A stretch of DNA of 64,000 nucleotides from Hydnum rufescens UP504 (taxonomy: Eukaryota > Basidiomycota > Agaricomycetes > Cantharellales > Hydnaceae). Within the stretch, counting starts at the first letter, position 1. Every line of letters begins with the position of its first letter. Location of the stretch: contig MU129085.1 of NCBI GenBank assembly GCA_014904985.1, forward strand, positions 31,157 to 95,156, given 5' to 3'. Below, piece by piece: positions 1 through 10,699 of this stretch. The position numbers and the translations under genes are program-made. Below the pieces are notes generated by a model. It searched no databases, had not been told where the DNA came from, and saw only the letters and a program-made list of their open reading frames with translations.

Positions 1-500
1 GGGGTGTTACCAGGAAGGGGGGCTGTTACCAACGAAGGGGGGCGGTTGCTTGCCAGCAGGGGGGGGGGGAGCGTATTACCAGGAAGGCGGAAGGCGGGAG
101 TGCTTGCCAATAGGGGGGGGGGGGTATTACCAGGAAGGGAAGGGGGGGTGTTACCAGCGAAGGAGGGGGTGTTACCAGGAAGGGGGAGGGGGTGCGTACC
201 AATAAGGGAAGGGGGGGTTGGTACCAATAAGGGGAAGGCGGGGCTGGCTACCAATAAGGGGTGGCGGGAGGTATTACCAGCAAGGGGAAGCGGGAGTGCG
301 TACCAATAAGGAAGGGGGGTGGTACCAATAAGGGTTGGGGGGGAAGGTATTACCAGCAACGGGAAGGGGGGGAGTGTTTACCAATAAGGGGGGGGGGTAT
401 TACCAGTAAGGGGAAGGGGGAGGTTACCAATAAGGGGTGGGGGTATTACCAGCAAGGGGAGGGGGGCGTGATAGCAGGGTATTAGCAGGGGGGGGGGGGT
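1..500. repeat. G-rich degenerate minisatellite
   Basis: The stretch is built from imperfect units of the form TTACCAGCAAGGGGAAG or TTACCAATAAGGGG followed by long G runs. The units vary in length and the two variants (ACCAGCAAGG and ACCAATAAGG) alternate irregularly. Open frames across it are by-products of the repeat and I call no gene. The repeat reaches the left edge, so its full length is unknown. The G runs are the kind that assemble poorly. Confidence 0.85.
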
Positions 501-1610
501 GATTCTGTAGGAGGCATATGGGGAGAATTGTCTTGATTCCACATCTGAATTGACATCCTCAGAACACAAGTGTATTGGCCGCAGCAGCCCAAATGCTATT
601 CTAAATGAATTTCCATTTAAATACCTTGATGAAATGCATTTCAGTTTGGCATAATCAAGTGTGGTTATCTCATGAGAAATACAGAATTATATCATTTTTA
701 AATGCAGGCATACAGACTTATGCGCTGTCAGTTGAGAGAAAACTTAAATAGGGGAGTCAAGGGGATCCTGAGCTATATATCTTACATCATGGGATTACAT
801 AATCAAGATTAACTGATCCATATCCCAACAGCATGAGACAGGTCTCAATAGAAAAAAAAGTCTCCACCAGAACAATGAAAAAAGAAGATGCAGGGTGTTA
901 CATAAGGGATATCTGCACTGCAAGTACAAAGGAATGGAGGGTGTGCATGTGATAGGTGAAGATGGGGTGTAACAGCATCATGGGTTATGGTTACAGTCAT
1001 GGGTTTGGTTATGGGTGCAGGTCAGCCACAATACAGTCAGGTAACTTTTGCAGGGTACAGGTATGGTTTCAGTTTCAGTTGCAGGTTAGCCACAGGGGCC
1101 GTGGTTTCAGGTTACAGCTTCAAGTCAATACAGGCTATACTTTCAGATACAGTGTCATGGGGTTGAATATGAGTTTGGGTTTGGTCATGTGATGAATCCA
1201 CACACATGGTGGGATTCATGGACACAAGGAAGGTGGTGCATGCAGCATGGGGACATTAGAGCCAGGGAGACAGGAACACCACTTCACTGTGGGTTAATCT
1301 CCAGGTATCATGGAGCTTAATTGGGGCCCATAGCCTGTTGGCAAAAGAAAAACTTGATAGGAGATCAGGAATTCCAAGCTATATACATCATGTATATTAT
1401 GTAATAAAAACAAGATTGATCCAATCCTCTCATACTAACAATGGCAGGCTCAAAGCTGGCACCATAGGCTCACAGAAGCCAGCTAAGGCAAGAGTACAAG
1501 CCATGTATCAACAAAGCAGCCAGCTAAGGCAAGAGTACAAGTCATGTATGGACAAAGCAGCCACCTAAGGCAAGAGTACAAGCTGGCATGCACGGGTGAC
1601 AGCCTTTACT
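501..1610. other. Repeat-derived DNA without a supported gene
   Basis: No convincing coding region is visible. Positions 950-1200 are low-complexity DNA made of CAGG, TTAC and GGTT words. Positions 1490-1590 hold about three copies of a roughly 40-base tandem unit built around CAGCTAAGGCAAGAGTACAA. Base composition is AT-rich and CpG-poor, as in the other repeats of the window. Confidence 0.6.
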
Positions 1611-1690
1611 CGTAATAATAGTAGTAGTAATAATAATAAATAATAATAATAATAAATAGTAACAAACAATAGTAAATAAACAAATAATCT
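1611..1690. repeat. (TAA)n microsatellite
   Basis: Imperfect TAA/AAT tract with AGTA interruptions. A very similar tract with the same continuation lies at 5915-5971, right after the end of fold-back element FB1. Confidence 0.8.
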
Positions 1691-1847
1691 AGCACAGCCA
1701 TGGATTGGCCGATAGATGGCCAAAAAAACTGAATTGGAATGGCTTGATTTTGGCCGAAAGGTCTGGGGGACCTCTTAGTACCATTTTCTGCCCCGAAAGT
1801 GGTACCTAAATTAGTCCCCTATGTGACTGACCAGCCTGGTTTACGTT
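1691..1847 (+). repeat. 155-bp dispersed repeat, copy 1
   Basis: The sequence from CTAGCACAGCCATGGATTGG to GTGACTGACCAGCCTG recurs in the same orientation at 5972-6124 with about 90 percent identity by eye. Similarity stops at the same place in both copies (...GACCAGCCTG), so this is a real element end or recombination boundary. It contains the inverted words GGTACC and GGGGACC. A coding function is not evident. Confidence 0.8.
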
Positions 1848-2026
1848 CCATCTCATGATGGGTTGTTGACTCGTCGGCAGGACGTTACGGGAAATCGCCA
1901 TTAATTTCGCTCTGTGGTCCTTCGCTGGCTGGATAGCCTGAGGAAGAACATCATAAGCTCCGAAAAAGGGGAAGGGTTAATCCAATGATACACTCATAGA
2001 TTAGATTAGACACAACACTCACACTT

Positions 2027-2311
2027 TCGTGAAGCACCCTTTGAACTCTTCAGGACCTTCTTGGGTGACAGCTTCCTAATCCCCACAACTGCTTCGACTT
2101 CTTCGTCTTCATTGTCCTCATCTTCATTGTCCTTGTCTTCATCTCCTTCTTCTCCTTGCCACTGTCATCAGTGTGCAGATTGTAACATCCTTGAGAATAG
2201 AAACGTTAGTCACATTATCCAACATGACAAATTCGTTTTACCCTTGGCCTTCGCTTTGAAACAGCCTCTTCTTCGGTCTCATCAGTTGACTGACCTTTCT
2301 GGGAGCGCATG
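2027..2311 (-). pseudogene. 5' fragment of a gene for an acidic protein
   Basis: On the minus strand an ATG at 2311 opens a short exon (about 22 residues, starting MRSQKGQS). A GT..AG intron of about 80 bases follows, with TGACTAAC as branch site. A second exon encodes a strongly acidic run (E, D, N and K repeats) followed by a basic tail rich in K and S. A second donor-like GTGAGT lies near 2026. Downstream the frame closes, and the 155-bp repeat begins at 1847. Composition suggests a nuclear or chromatin-type protein, but no family is recognised. I read it as a gene truncated by the repeat. Confidence 0.35.
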
Positions 2312-2454
2312 GTAATACCCCCCCCTCTGGAGTTACCAACCTCCCCTAACAAACCCCCTTGGAATTAGACCCACCCCCCGGGCAAGTGGATTGATTGTGC
2401 TCCCTCGGTACCACTTAGAAGTGCCAGTACATAGGATTCTAATTACCAAGTAAG

Positions 2455-2545
2455 TGTGTAGTCTCCTTAGTCTTATTGGTTAAGGTGGATTGCTGCTGTA
2501 ATGGCATTGAGAGGTCCCATGTTCAAACCTGAGTGAGAGTGTTTG
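2455..2545 (+). ncRNA. tRNA-like (SINE-type) pol III promoter remnant
   Basis: An A-box-like TTGGTTAAGGTGG (about 2478) is followed about 35 bases later by a B-box-like GTTCAAACC (about 2521). This is the arrangement of tRNA internal promoters. I could not fold a full cloverleaf by eye, so a tRNA-derived SINE remnant is more likely than a working tRNA. Confidence 0.3.
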
Positions 2546-2675
2546 TTTTTGGCACCTTGGCTCTCATCACATGGGATCCGCCGGCTCACTGCCCAGTTCA
2601 AACTCCGCAGATGAGCTAAGCAAAATTGAAACTCCGAAGATGAGTAATCATCAACCTAACTCCCTTCTGTTATAG

Positions 2676-4130
2676 ATATACATATTACACTATATACATA
2701 TTATCCCCCCCCCCCTGGGGTTTGCCACCACAGGGGGGGGCATAGTTCATGCAGGCCATGCACCTGCATATACCCACCACACCCGCCGCAGTGGGTGGGG
2801 TCCATATGCCCCGGTCAGGGTCGGTTCCATTTGGGCGCTCCCTTGAAGGGGTTGGTCTTCATTTGTGGGGCTTCGTTCACGGTAATTGTTTGCCGCGTCT
2901 CGTTCAGCGGGTTCTGCTTGGGGGCTCACAGGGGTTCTGGTTCAGAATCTAGAGAAATAAATGATGAAATGTTAGTAGAACAGCAATGCAGCGCAAAAAG
3001 AGCAGCCTATGCTGCTCTTTTTGCGCCACAAGAATAAGAAATAAAAAAAATAAAAGAGACACACCTTTGTAGTACCCCACACCCGCTGTGGGAGTATGGG
3101 GTACTGGGACCGTGTACTCCAGGTCATCTGTATGACCGGTCGTACGGGTCTTCTCTGTGCCCCGTCGTTCGGGCGTTGATAAGTGGGGTTGCAGGGGGTT
3201 TTGCGTCGGTATTCGTTTGCAAAGAGACTCGAGACCTAGACGATACGACTTTTAAATTAGTTAAAAATTAAAGAACACGCAAAAAGAGCTGCTTTCGCTG
3301 CTCTTTTTGCATGGCTGTAGGTAGTGGGGGGGAGGAACTCACCTGATATGGAACCACACACCCACTGTGGCGGGTGTGTGATTCCTGGCGCGTCATTTGA
3401 CGCGGTGCCGTATATCGCATCGTTGGGTTGCTGTGTCGCATTCCTGTGCATCATGCTGCCATGTCGCGTTGCCGTGCGTCGCGCTGTGGTTGCGTTGCCG
3501 TACACTGTGCTGCCATGTCATGTTGCCGTACGTTGCGCTGCCATGTCACGTTCCCATGCGTTGCGCTGCCATGTCACATTCCCGTTTGGGCTCTTGTTGT
3601 GAGGCCTCAATCTATAATAAATAAAGGCGGGGTAGTAAAAAATTCCAAAGCAGTGCAAAAAGAGCAGCTTTCGCTGCTCTTTTTGTGCCATTGTATCTAC
3701 TAAAAAAAATACTCACCTTGTGACCACACACCCGCAGAGACGGGTGCGTGGTCGTGCGGTTGCCTTTTCGGGTGGTTGCTTGTTGTGGTTGCGGAGATGG
3801 AAGCAAGATGCAGATTCAACACCGGCAATTGCCGATACTCAAGAAGCGCCCAAGCGCTGGTGCTGCAAGCACAGTACACAATAGTACCAAGCATGTAAAT
3901 TATAAATAAATACTATATAATAAAAAATTGTCCAGGAAAACCCGAAGAAGCAGGATGGTAATGAGTCAGAGCGTCAATAAGGCATGAGATGGCTAATTAC
4001 AGAGTGGATTGGGCCACTTCTATGCATCAGAATTGGCCCAAATTTGAATATAGTAGTGTTATATATATGCTCTGCATGGGCAATTGATTATCTCGGACGC
4101 ATAATCACATTTTCAATTTTTCACGCCTTC
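2676..4130 (-). repeat. FB1 left arm: three intron-like cassettes
   Basis: Read on the minus strand, each cassette is a low-complexity 'exon', a GTGTGTGG-type hairpin and an intron-like segment. Intron-like segments are 3612-3716 (105 nt), 3236-3342 (107 nt) and 2949-3064 (116 nt). Each starts GTGAGT or GTGTGT and ends in a pyrimidine tract plus TAG. Clear CTAAT or CTAAC branch words are seen in the outer two. Each holds the hairpin GCAAAAAGAGCAGC..GCTGCTCTTTTTGC (3653-3688, 3279-3310, 2991-3026). The 'exons' are 13- and 15-base minisatellites, e.g. GCCATGTCACGTT alternating with GCCGTACGTTGCGCT at about 3440-3590. They match right-arm cassettes one, three and four. Confidence 0.8.
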
Positions 4131-4144
4131 AATTCCCTATTTAG

Positions 4145-5914
4145 GGAATTGAAGGTGTGAAAATTGAAAAATGCGATTATCGTCCGAGATAATCAATCTG
4201 CCCATGTAGGGTGTATATATACCATTACTATATTTAACTTTGGGCCAATTCAGATGTGTAGAAGTGGCCTAATCCACTCTGCAATTAGCCATCTCATGCC
4301 TTATTGGCTCTGACTCATTATCATTGGCTTCTTCGGGTTTTCCTGGGCAGATATTTATTATATAGTATTTATCTTAAATATACATGCTTGTTACTATTGT
4401 GTACTGTGTTTGCAGTGCCAGCGCTTGGGCGCTTCTTGAGTATCGGCAATTGCCAGCGTTGAATCTACATCTTGTTTCCCATCTCCGCAACCACAACAAG
4501 CAGCTGCCTGAAAAGGCAAGCGCACAACCACGCACCCGCCGCTGCAGGTGTGTGGTCACAAGGTGAGTGTTTTGTCTAGTAGATACAACGGCGCAAAAAG
4601 AGCAGCAAAAGCTGCTCTTTTTGTGCTCCTTTGACTCTTTATACTAACATTTCCTGTATTATTCTAGATTGAAGCCTGAGGTCCAAGGCATGACAAAAAC
4701 CCACAAAATGAGGACCCAGACGGCAGCGCGCCAAACAAAGATGCGCAAACGACGTGACACACGGCAACACGCCACACGAAGACGCACCACACACAGACAT
4801 GCCAAATGATGCACCCCACGGCAACATGCCAAATGAGGGCCCCAGGAACCACACACCCGCTGCGGCAGGTGTGTGGTACTACATAAGGTGAGTCCCCGAC
4901 CCCCAGTAAATACAACCGCGCAAAAAGAGCAGCGAAAGCTGCTCTTTTTGTGCTGCTTTCGAACTTTTTACTAATGTGTCTTTTATTATTCTAGCTGTGC
5001 CTTCATCCAACGCACGATGTACCCACGAAACGACCAGAACCCAAACGCCAACATGACATGCCAACGTGACCCGCCAATGCGACCTGCCAATGTGACATGC
5101 CAACATGACACAGCAACGCAACACACCAACGCAACACGACACACCCACACACCAATGACATGACATGCAGTGCCGCGCCAAACGAGGACGCGACCACACC
5201 AAATGAGGATGAAACCACGCCCAATGCAGGCCCCAGAAATCACACACCCGCCCCGGCAGGTGTGTGGTCCTATATAAGGTGAGTCCCCGTCCCCCCCTGT
5301 AGCTACACCCACACAAAAAGAGCAGCCAAAGCTGCTCTTTTTGCATGGTGTTTAACTCTTAACTAATTTAAAACTCTTATCCTTTAGGTCTTGACTTCCC
5401 TTGCAAATGAATACCAACGCGAGCCCCCCCTGCAACCCCATTTATCAATGCCCGAACAACGGAGCACAGAGAGGACCCATATGTACGACCCAGAGTATAC
5501 GGCCCCAGTACCCCACACTCCCACAGTGGGTGTGGGGTACTACAAAGTATGTTTTCTTTTTTATTTTCACTTCTTGTTCTTGTGGTGCAAAAAGAGCAGC
5601 ATAAGCTGCTCTTTTTGCGCTGCATTACTGTTCTACTAATGTTTCATCAATTATTTCTTTAGGTCCTGAACCAGAACCCCCGCGAACCCCCAAATACGAA
5701 CCCGCCGAATGAGATGCCGCAAATGATAACCGCGAACGAGCCCCCACAAACGAAAACCGACTCCCTCGAGGGAGTGCCCAAAGGGAACCAGCCCCTGACC
5801 GGGGGTGTATGGGTATGGGCAGATGCGGGTGCATAACCCGCATGAACCATCCGCCCCCTGTGGTGGCAGACCCCCAGGGGGGGGGGTAATATGTATATAG
5901 TGTAATATGTATAT
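4145..5914 (+). repeat. FB1 right arm: four intron-like cassettes
   Basis: Plus-strand intron-like segments are 4563-4667 (105 nt), 4888-4994 (107 nt), 5279-5387 (109 nt) and 5547-5662 (116 nt). Donors are GTGAGT three times and GTATGT once. Branch-site words are ACTAAC, ACTAATG, ACTAAT and CTACTAATG, and each ends TCTAG or TTTAG. Each includes the A-type hairpin (4591-4626, 4919-4953, 5313-5344, 5586-5620). Each donor lies about 8-13 bases after a B-type hairpin of the form CCACACACCCGC..GCAGGTGTGTGG. Segments between introns are 13-15 base minisatellites rich in CCAA, ACG and ACATG. I see no conserved reading frame across cassettes. Confidence 0.8.
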
Positions 5915-5971
5915 AATAATAGTAGTAATAATAATAATAAATAGTAAACAAATAATAATAAATAAGTATAT

Positions 5972-6124
5972 AATCTAGCACAGCCATGGATTGGCTGACA
6001 GATGGCCCAAAAACTGAATTGGAATGGCCTGATTTCGGCCGTAAGGTTTGGGGGACCTATTAGGTACCATTTTCTGCCCTGAAAGTGGTACCTAAATTAG
6101 GTCCCCTATGTGACTGACCAGCCT
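5972..6124 (+). repeat. 155-bp dispersed repeat, copy 2
   Basis: Direct copy of 1691-1847, separated from the FB1 right end only by a (TAA)n tract. Its right end (GTGACTGACCAGCCTG) runs straight into the open frame of the next gene. That frame has a stop upstream inside the repeat and no in-frame ATG near its start. Confidence 0.8.
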
Positions 6125-7989
6125 GATGATGATCATAGTGATGAAGACAGCGAGGATGGAGATGATACTGCAGACATACAACATCGAAGGCGCAAATTCT
6201 GGAATGACGAAATCGACGAAGTTGTAGAAATGTTCCACCAGTTTGAAGAGACGAAAGTTAAACCATGTGCCCAGCGCCTGGGTTGTACCGTCACACGCTT
6301 GATGAGAATTGGGAAATGGTCGCTGAATACGAGTGAGCGCCGACAGCGTGGGAATCCTTGGAATGCATACCTCAACCTTCTCAAAGGTTCGTGATCTTGA
6401 TGTCACAATTTCCCTTCATTTCTCATTCTGATCTCTGGAACATAGAGAAAGATGAGTTTGTGTCAAAGTCAGAAGCGCACAACTTGTATGCAAAACTCAA
6501 AAACGATATGGGCGGCAGTGATACTGAAGCCTGGGCGGCAGAGATGGAGCGTTTGACGTCTGAACTTTGTGGGAGGAAGACTGCGGTAGGAAAGAAGAAA
6601 GGAGAATCAGGAGGGGATGTGGCGAAGCTCATGGAACAGACACAGCACCGATGGAATGCGGATGGCAAAACTTTGCTGAACACTGGCATCCATACCTTCT
6701 ACATGATGGTCTCCAATATGGTGTCTTCATCGGCTGCTCATAGTCGGAATACCTCCTCTATGAACTCACCCCAAATGGAATTGTGGTACAAGTCTCACTT
6801 TGACCCCACCCAGCACATTGGTGACGTCTACAAATACATTCTTGCTCAGCAACTATGGTCAAAGGAGGTTGAGGCTTTGGAAGAAGGAGAGTCACACCGG
6901 TGGCGTATAATGGAAACACAAGACATGCACCATACGAAAGCTGTTTGTGCACAGAGAATGTGCAAGCTCCTGGGCCCCTATATGCCGGCGAAGGTCAAAG
7001 TAATGAAGTGGATGGAGATACCAAAGTTGTTGAGGCTTAATTGACTTCAGTTGGAGGGGCTTCCTACTGTGGATGAATTCCCACTCTTAGGGAGTTGGAT
7101 AGCCGATAAGTACCGAACGTCCCACTGGAACAAGATGTATGAGGCCTTTACTTGTCCTGAAGATCGTCGGATCCACCTAGAAGAACTCCCAGAGTCTCCT
7201 CTCGACTCTGATGAGTCCATGTTGCCGGTCATGATTGATCACCGTGGGCAAGTCCAGCATACCATCAGGAGTGTAGATCATGCTAGAGCTTCGAACAACT
7301 GGTCTGGGGGTGCCACGCTGGGGGGAGAAGGAATCAACAGTCCAGTTCTGGATGAAGTCCGGGAGGAGAATGTGGAGAGCACAATGGGGAAACGGAAGTA
7401 TAGTGAATTGGGTAGAAGTCGGGACTCTACAGGAATTGGGCCTGGTCATGCAGCTGAGGATGCTGGGGAGCGTGACAGTGATGTAGAGGAGGATGAGAGG
7501 CCAGTGAGAAGGAGAAGGAAGTTACAACTCCCAAGAAGATCGACATCTACAATTCCAGACAAACTCGACAAGTCGCCAACTCCTCTTTCTCCCAACTCGC
7601 TCATCCATGCTCAGGCTAACCAGAGCCCTCCACCTTTTCTCGCAACAACTTCTGCATCAAGCCATGTGGGAGCCACAGTACCTTTGGTCAACAGCCGGGT
7701 CGCGCAACTACATAGGATGCCAACATATTCGATGAACTCAGGGGCCTTGACACCCTTGGATAATTTCCCTACGTCTACGTCTCCACCTATACAAGTTCTT
7801 AGGGATAGCTCAGCATCATCATCTTCCACTCCCAACTCTGGTCCTGACATGATGAGCACTCACCCGAATGGACCCTCGCAGGCCTCATTTTCACTGCCCA
7901 GTGCGCAGGTTCATCTCAGTGCTGCAGACTTTGACACACTTCAAATGAGCTTTGCTACTTGGGCAGGAAATGGTGCTGGGCTCTTGTAG
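6110..7989 (+). CDS. Hypothetical three-exon protein, 5' end probably cut by a repeat
   Basis: The predicted exons are about 6110-6384, 6447-6999 and 7049-7989. The second intron (GTAATG...TTCAG, with CTTAAT as branch word) is 49 nt and phase 0; the first (GTTCGT...ATAG) is less certain. The joined product would be about 590 residues. It has an acidic N-terminus, a helical charged first half, and a long S/T/P/N-rich C-terminal half with a basic cluster (RPVRRRRK near 7500), which may be a nuclear localisation signal. I do not recognise the family. A helical domain with a disordered tail fits a DNA-associated protein or a transposon accessory protein, but this is inference. No ATG precedes the acidic start: the frame is open from the border of the 155-bp repeat, so the native start is missing or lies in an unseen exon. 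CpG content is normal. Confidence 0.55.
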
Positions 7990-8256
7990 ATACGAGACTA
8001 CTCATGTCCATATCATTCCATTCCTATCATAATACATTGCTCTTGTCATCATTAATAGTGTTCTAAGTTTTCAACATGAATGTTAGGTTTCTAGTGAGGT
8101 TTAAGGATCTGCCGTTCAAGTGTACAAGTTCCCCAAGTTGGGCCCAAGGTAGCCACAAATGGGCCCAAGTTGGGCACAGTTGGGCCCAAAGACTGTAAGC
8201 CACCAGATATCAAAGACCCTGAGTTGGACCCAATTATGTTCCATATTGCTTGGGAC
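7990..8256. other. Intergenic, short GGGCCCAA repeats
   Basis: No gene is seen. The words AGTTGGGCCCAA and close variants occur several times at 8130-8190. No LTR matching the 22.2-23.3 kb copy is visible here. Confidence 0.5.
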
Positions 8257-9524
8257 CTAGTTAGGTATTAAAAATGCCTCATTTTTCGACCTAAGGTAGG
8301 TGTCATAACCGGCTGACCGAGGTGCAACATAGTTTTTACATGGAGAGAAAGCAAGGCAAAGGAGGGGTTTTTCCTTCAGGCAAGAGAGATGGTACATTGG
8401 GGCGATCACATATTTCTTTTGATGATGAAGGATGAATGCTGTATATGGGATGTCTAAGCAATGCTGCTGTTGCACAATATCTGCTGCTTGGATAAAGATT
8501 TTAGTGAGATGGTCAACTTGGGTAATATGGTGATATGTAGATGGATAGAGTAACCGATTGTGCCAATTGGTTACACACTGCTTGTGTTGTAAGAGTTTGA
8601 GGTCGTGTTTGTCAAGGTCCTTGGCTTTTGCCTTGAGGTCGGCTTCTTGTTGATGTAGGGTTGCTGAAAGAAGAGAGAGGGGTGGTGTGAGAGAATCCAT
8701 TTGGAGGTTGTGATTGGTGATGGTACAACTTAACTGGTCAAGTAGTTCCACATTGTCCTTTATATCCTCCTTTCACTTCTCTTCATACTCATGTTGGATC
8801 TCATCAAGTTTCTGCGCTGCATTGTACTCATGATCTATAATCGCTTGTCGATAGGATGGCCATGTGCAGTAAGAGTTGGCATTTTTGCCGGGTCATGGTA
8901 TACTGATTTTTCGAAGGCTGTGAGGTGTGTGAGGAGGCTGGGAAGGAGAATAGGACCGATGAGAAGGATGATACGAAGAATGAGTGCTTTTCGAGGTGAG
9001 AGACCCCGTGGGAGAGTCTGAGGATTCATGCAACTGCTGTGTGGTAGGGGTTGCTTGGTGACTGATGATGTCCTTCTGAGTCAATTCAGGTTCTTTCAAG
9101 GGCTGAGTGGGAAGAGGAATGAACAGAGGAAGTATGGCACGTGGGTAAAGATTAATGGTCTGGGGACGCAATGTGAGATGAGGGTCGATGGTTTGCTGGG
9201 TTTCAAGCCCCGCAAGTGGCTGTGCATTGGTAGAAGATTTGTTGATATTGTAATTCTTGACAATAGCATGTGAAGAGGAGATGGAGTCAGGCCAAAAGTC
9301 TGTTTTGTCATTAGTGATGTCTTTTGCAGATGTCCTGTGTTCCATACCTCGTCGGTTACATTTTGTTCCTTTTTAACTTGAGATGAAAGGAAGATGTCAC
9401 TGTCCAGGTTGAGTTCTATGAGTGGTGTGGGTGGAGTCAGAGAGGGAGCAGGTGTGTGGATGTATTCGAACATGTAGCTTTGAACAGAGCTCACAGTTGA
9501 GTCAAAATGAGCAGAGTCAGACAT
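8257..9524 (-). pseudogene. Extra ORF downstream of the Ty3/gypsy pol
   Basis: Minus-strand frames run from an ATG at about 9524 (MSDSAHFD) through an S/T/P-rich region. They shift frame near 9290, continue to about 8893 with an SSYHPSH..SYSPSQPPHTP tract, and resume at 8751-8257 with a coiled-coil-like segment (heptads around LKAKAKDLDKHDLKLL). The order on the strand is after integrase, where some retroelements carry an env-like or accessory ORF. I see no signal peptide or membrane helix, so envelope function is not supported. It may be a third ORF of the retroelement or an unrelated decayed gene. Confidence 0.4.
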
Positions 9525-10190
9525 GTTGAGATAGGATGGTTTTGACAGGGTATGATAGGATGTGAAAAATGGGCTTGGATATCATTGGTTAGCTGTTGTG
9601 TCGTTTTTATACTCATTGGGCTTACTATACTTGTGTTTGACATTATTTAACCATTCCTTGCTGTAGATATTAGCTGTGATGATTTAGTCAACAGGTTGGA
9701 GTTGTTGTGTGTGGACAATAGATACCAAATGGAATGAGAATGAGAAGAGATGGAAGATGAAGGGTTGCCAGGGTTCATTATGCCATATTATTAAGTTAAG
9801 ACTTCATGACAGTTGGTCAGGAGCGCAGAGGATCACATAGCCATATAGAGAAAGGAGCCAGAAGAAGAGGGGTGTCGATTTTTGATGTGGCTGCAGGTTT
9901 TTTAAGATGGTTGAAAAGAGTTTTCGTGGGTTTTGGCACATTCTGCGATTCAACATTCCATGGCCCTAGGGGCGTTAATTTGGGATTTTCTTTGCCTCAT
10001 GTCTCTAGGGTCATCTTGAATTCATAGTTTTAGTCATGGTCTTGTGATGTGGCTTGTAGAAAATGTTTCAGGGATTTCCTTTTTGAGAATTGAATTTTCC
10101 TTTTATGGAGTCTCTTCAGGGGATTTTTAAGCAGATTCAGAGATCTGGGGCTCCTGCAAGGTGTTCCCTAGGAGTTCTTGTAGAAGGTTC
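9525..10190. other. No supported gene between pol and the extra ORF
   Basis: Frames on both strands are short. The stretch is CpG-poor and probably belongs to the decayed retroelement. Confidence 0.4.
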
Positions 10191-10699
10191 CTTCATTTCC
10201 ACTCCACAATTTTGTTTTCCCAATAGCCCCACAAATCTGTAGCTCTTGGTGGTGGCCAAAGATAGGTTCTCAATTGATTTTCTGGTCCAAGCGATACTGG
10301 GAAGTGCTGTTTCATCATAATTGTTGTTCCCCCATATTCCATAGCTTGGTCCATATTTTTCACATATTTTGCCATATTATTTTGATTTAATTCTTGGTCT
10401 GTGGCACTGTGGCTCTTGTTCCTGGTGATGTCTGTTGTGGCTATTTGGTCATGCATATGGTATTTCTTTAAATGATTTCCAGCAAATATTCCATTGATTG
10501 GGGTCCCATCTAATTCTGCCAGTTGATAGGATCTGTGGGGGTGGTGATGCTGAACTTGGTATGGCCCAATCCACTGTATTTCCCCTTTTTGTCCATGTTG
10601 CATTTGTAATACCAAATTGTATACCAGTACAATTGTACCTGGTTGATAGTTTCCATTGACCAATGTATTTTCATTTCGTCTGGCGTAATCCTGAGCACT

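Larger units (their letters stand above)
2676..5914. mobile_element. Fold-back element FB1 (3.2 kb)
   Basis: The whole segment is a giant imperfect palindrome. The ends match in inverted orientation: ATATACATATTACACTATAT, then a C-run and CCTGGGG at 2676-2722; its reverse complement closes the element at 5870-5914. The centre (about 4125-4155) is the palindrome CTTCAATTCCCTA..TAGGGAATTGAAG, with near-perfect flanking arms that diverge outward. The left arm carries three intron-like cassettes on the minus strand and the right arm four on the plus strand. No transposase is seen, so it would be non-autonomous. The same centre recurs in FB2. A target duplication is not clear because AT-rich and TAA sequence flanks both ends. 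Confidence 0.85.

Noticed and set aside
4879..5346. 155-codon minus-strand frame in FB1
   Set aside because: Product of 13-15 base minisatellites and hairpins. The plus-strand splice signals and repeat structure explain the sequence better.
2991..5620. CRISPR-like regularity of hairpins
   Set aside because: Spacers are minisatellites of variable length and repeats are inverted between arms. The genome is clearly eukaryotic, and no cas genes are present.
8893..9524. Envelope gene of a retrovirus-like element
   Set aside because: No signal peptide, membrane anchor or cysteine pattern is visible. Only its position after integrase is suggestive.
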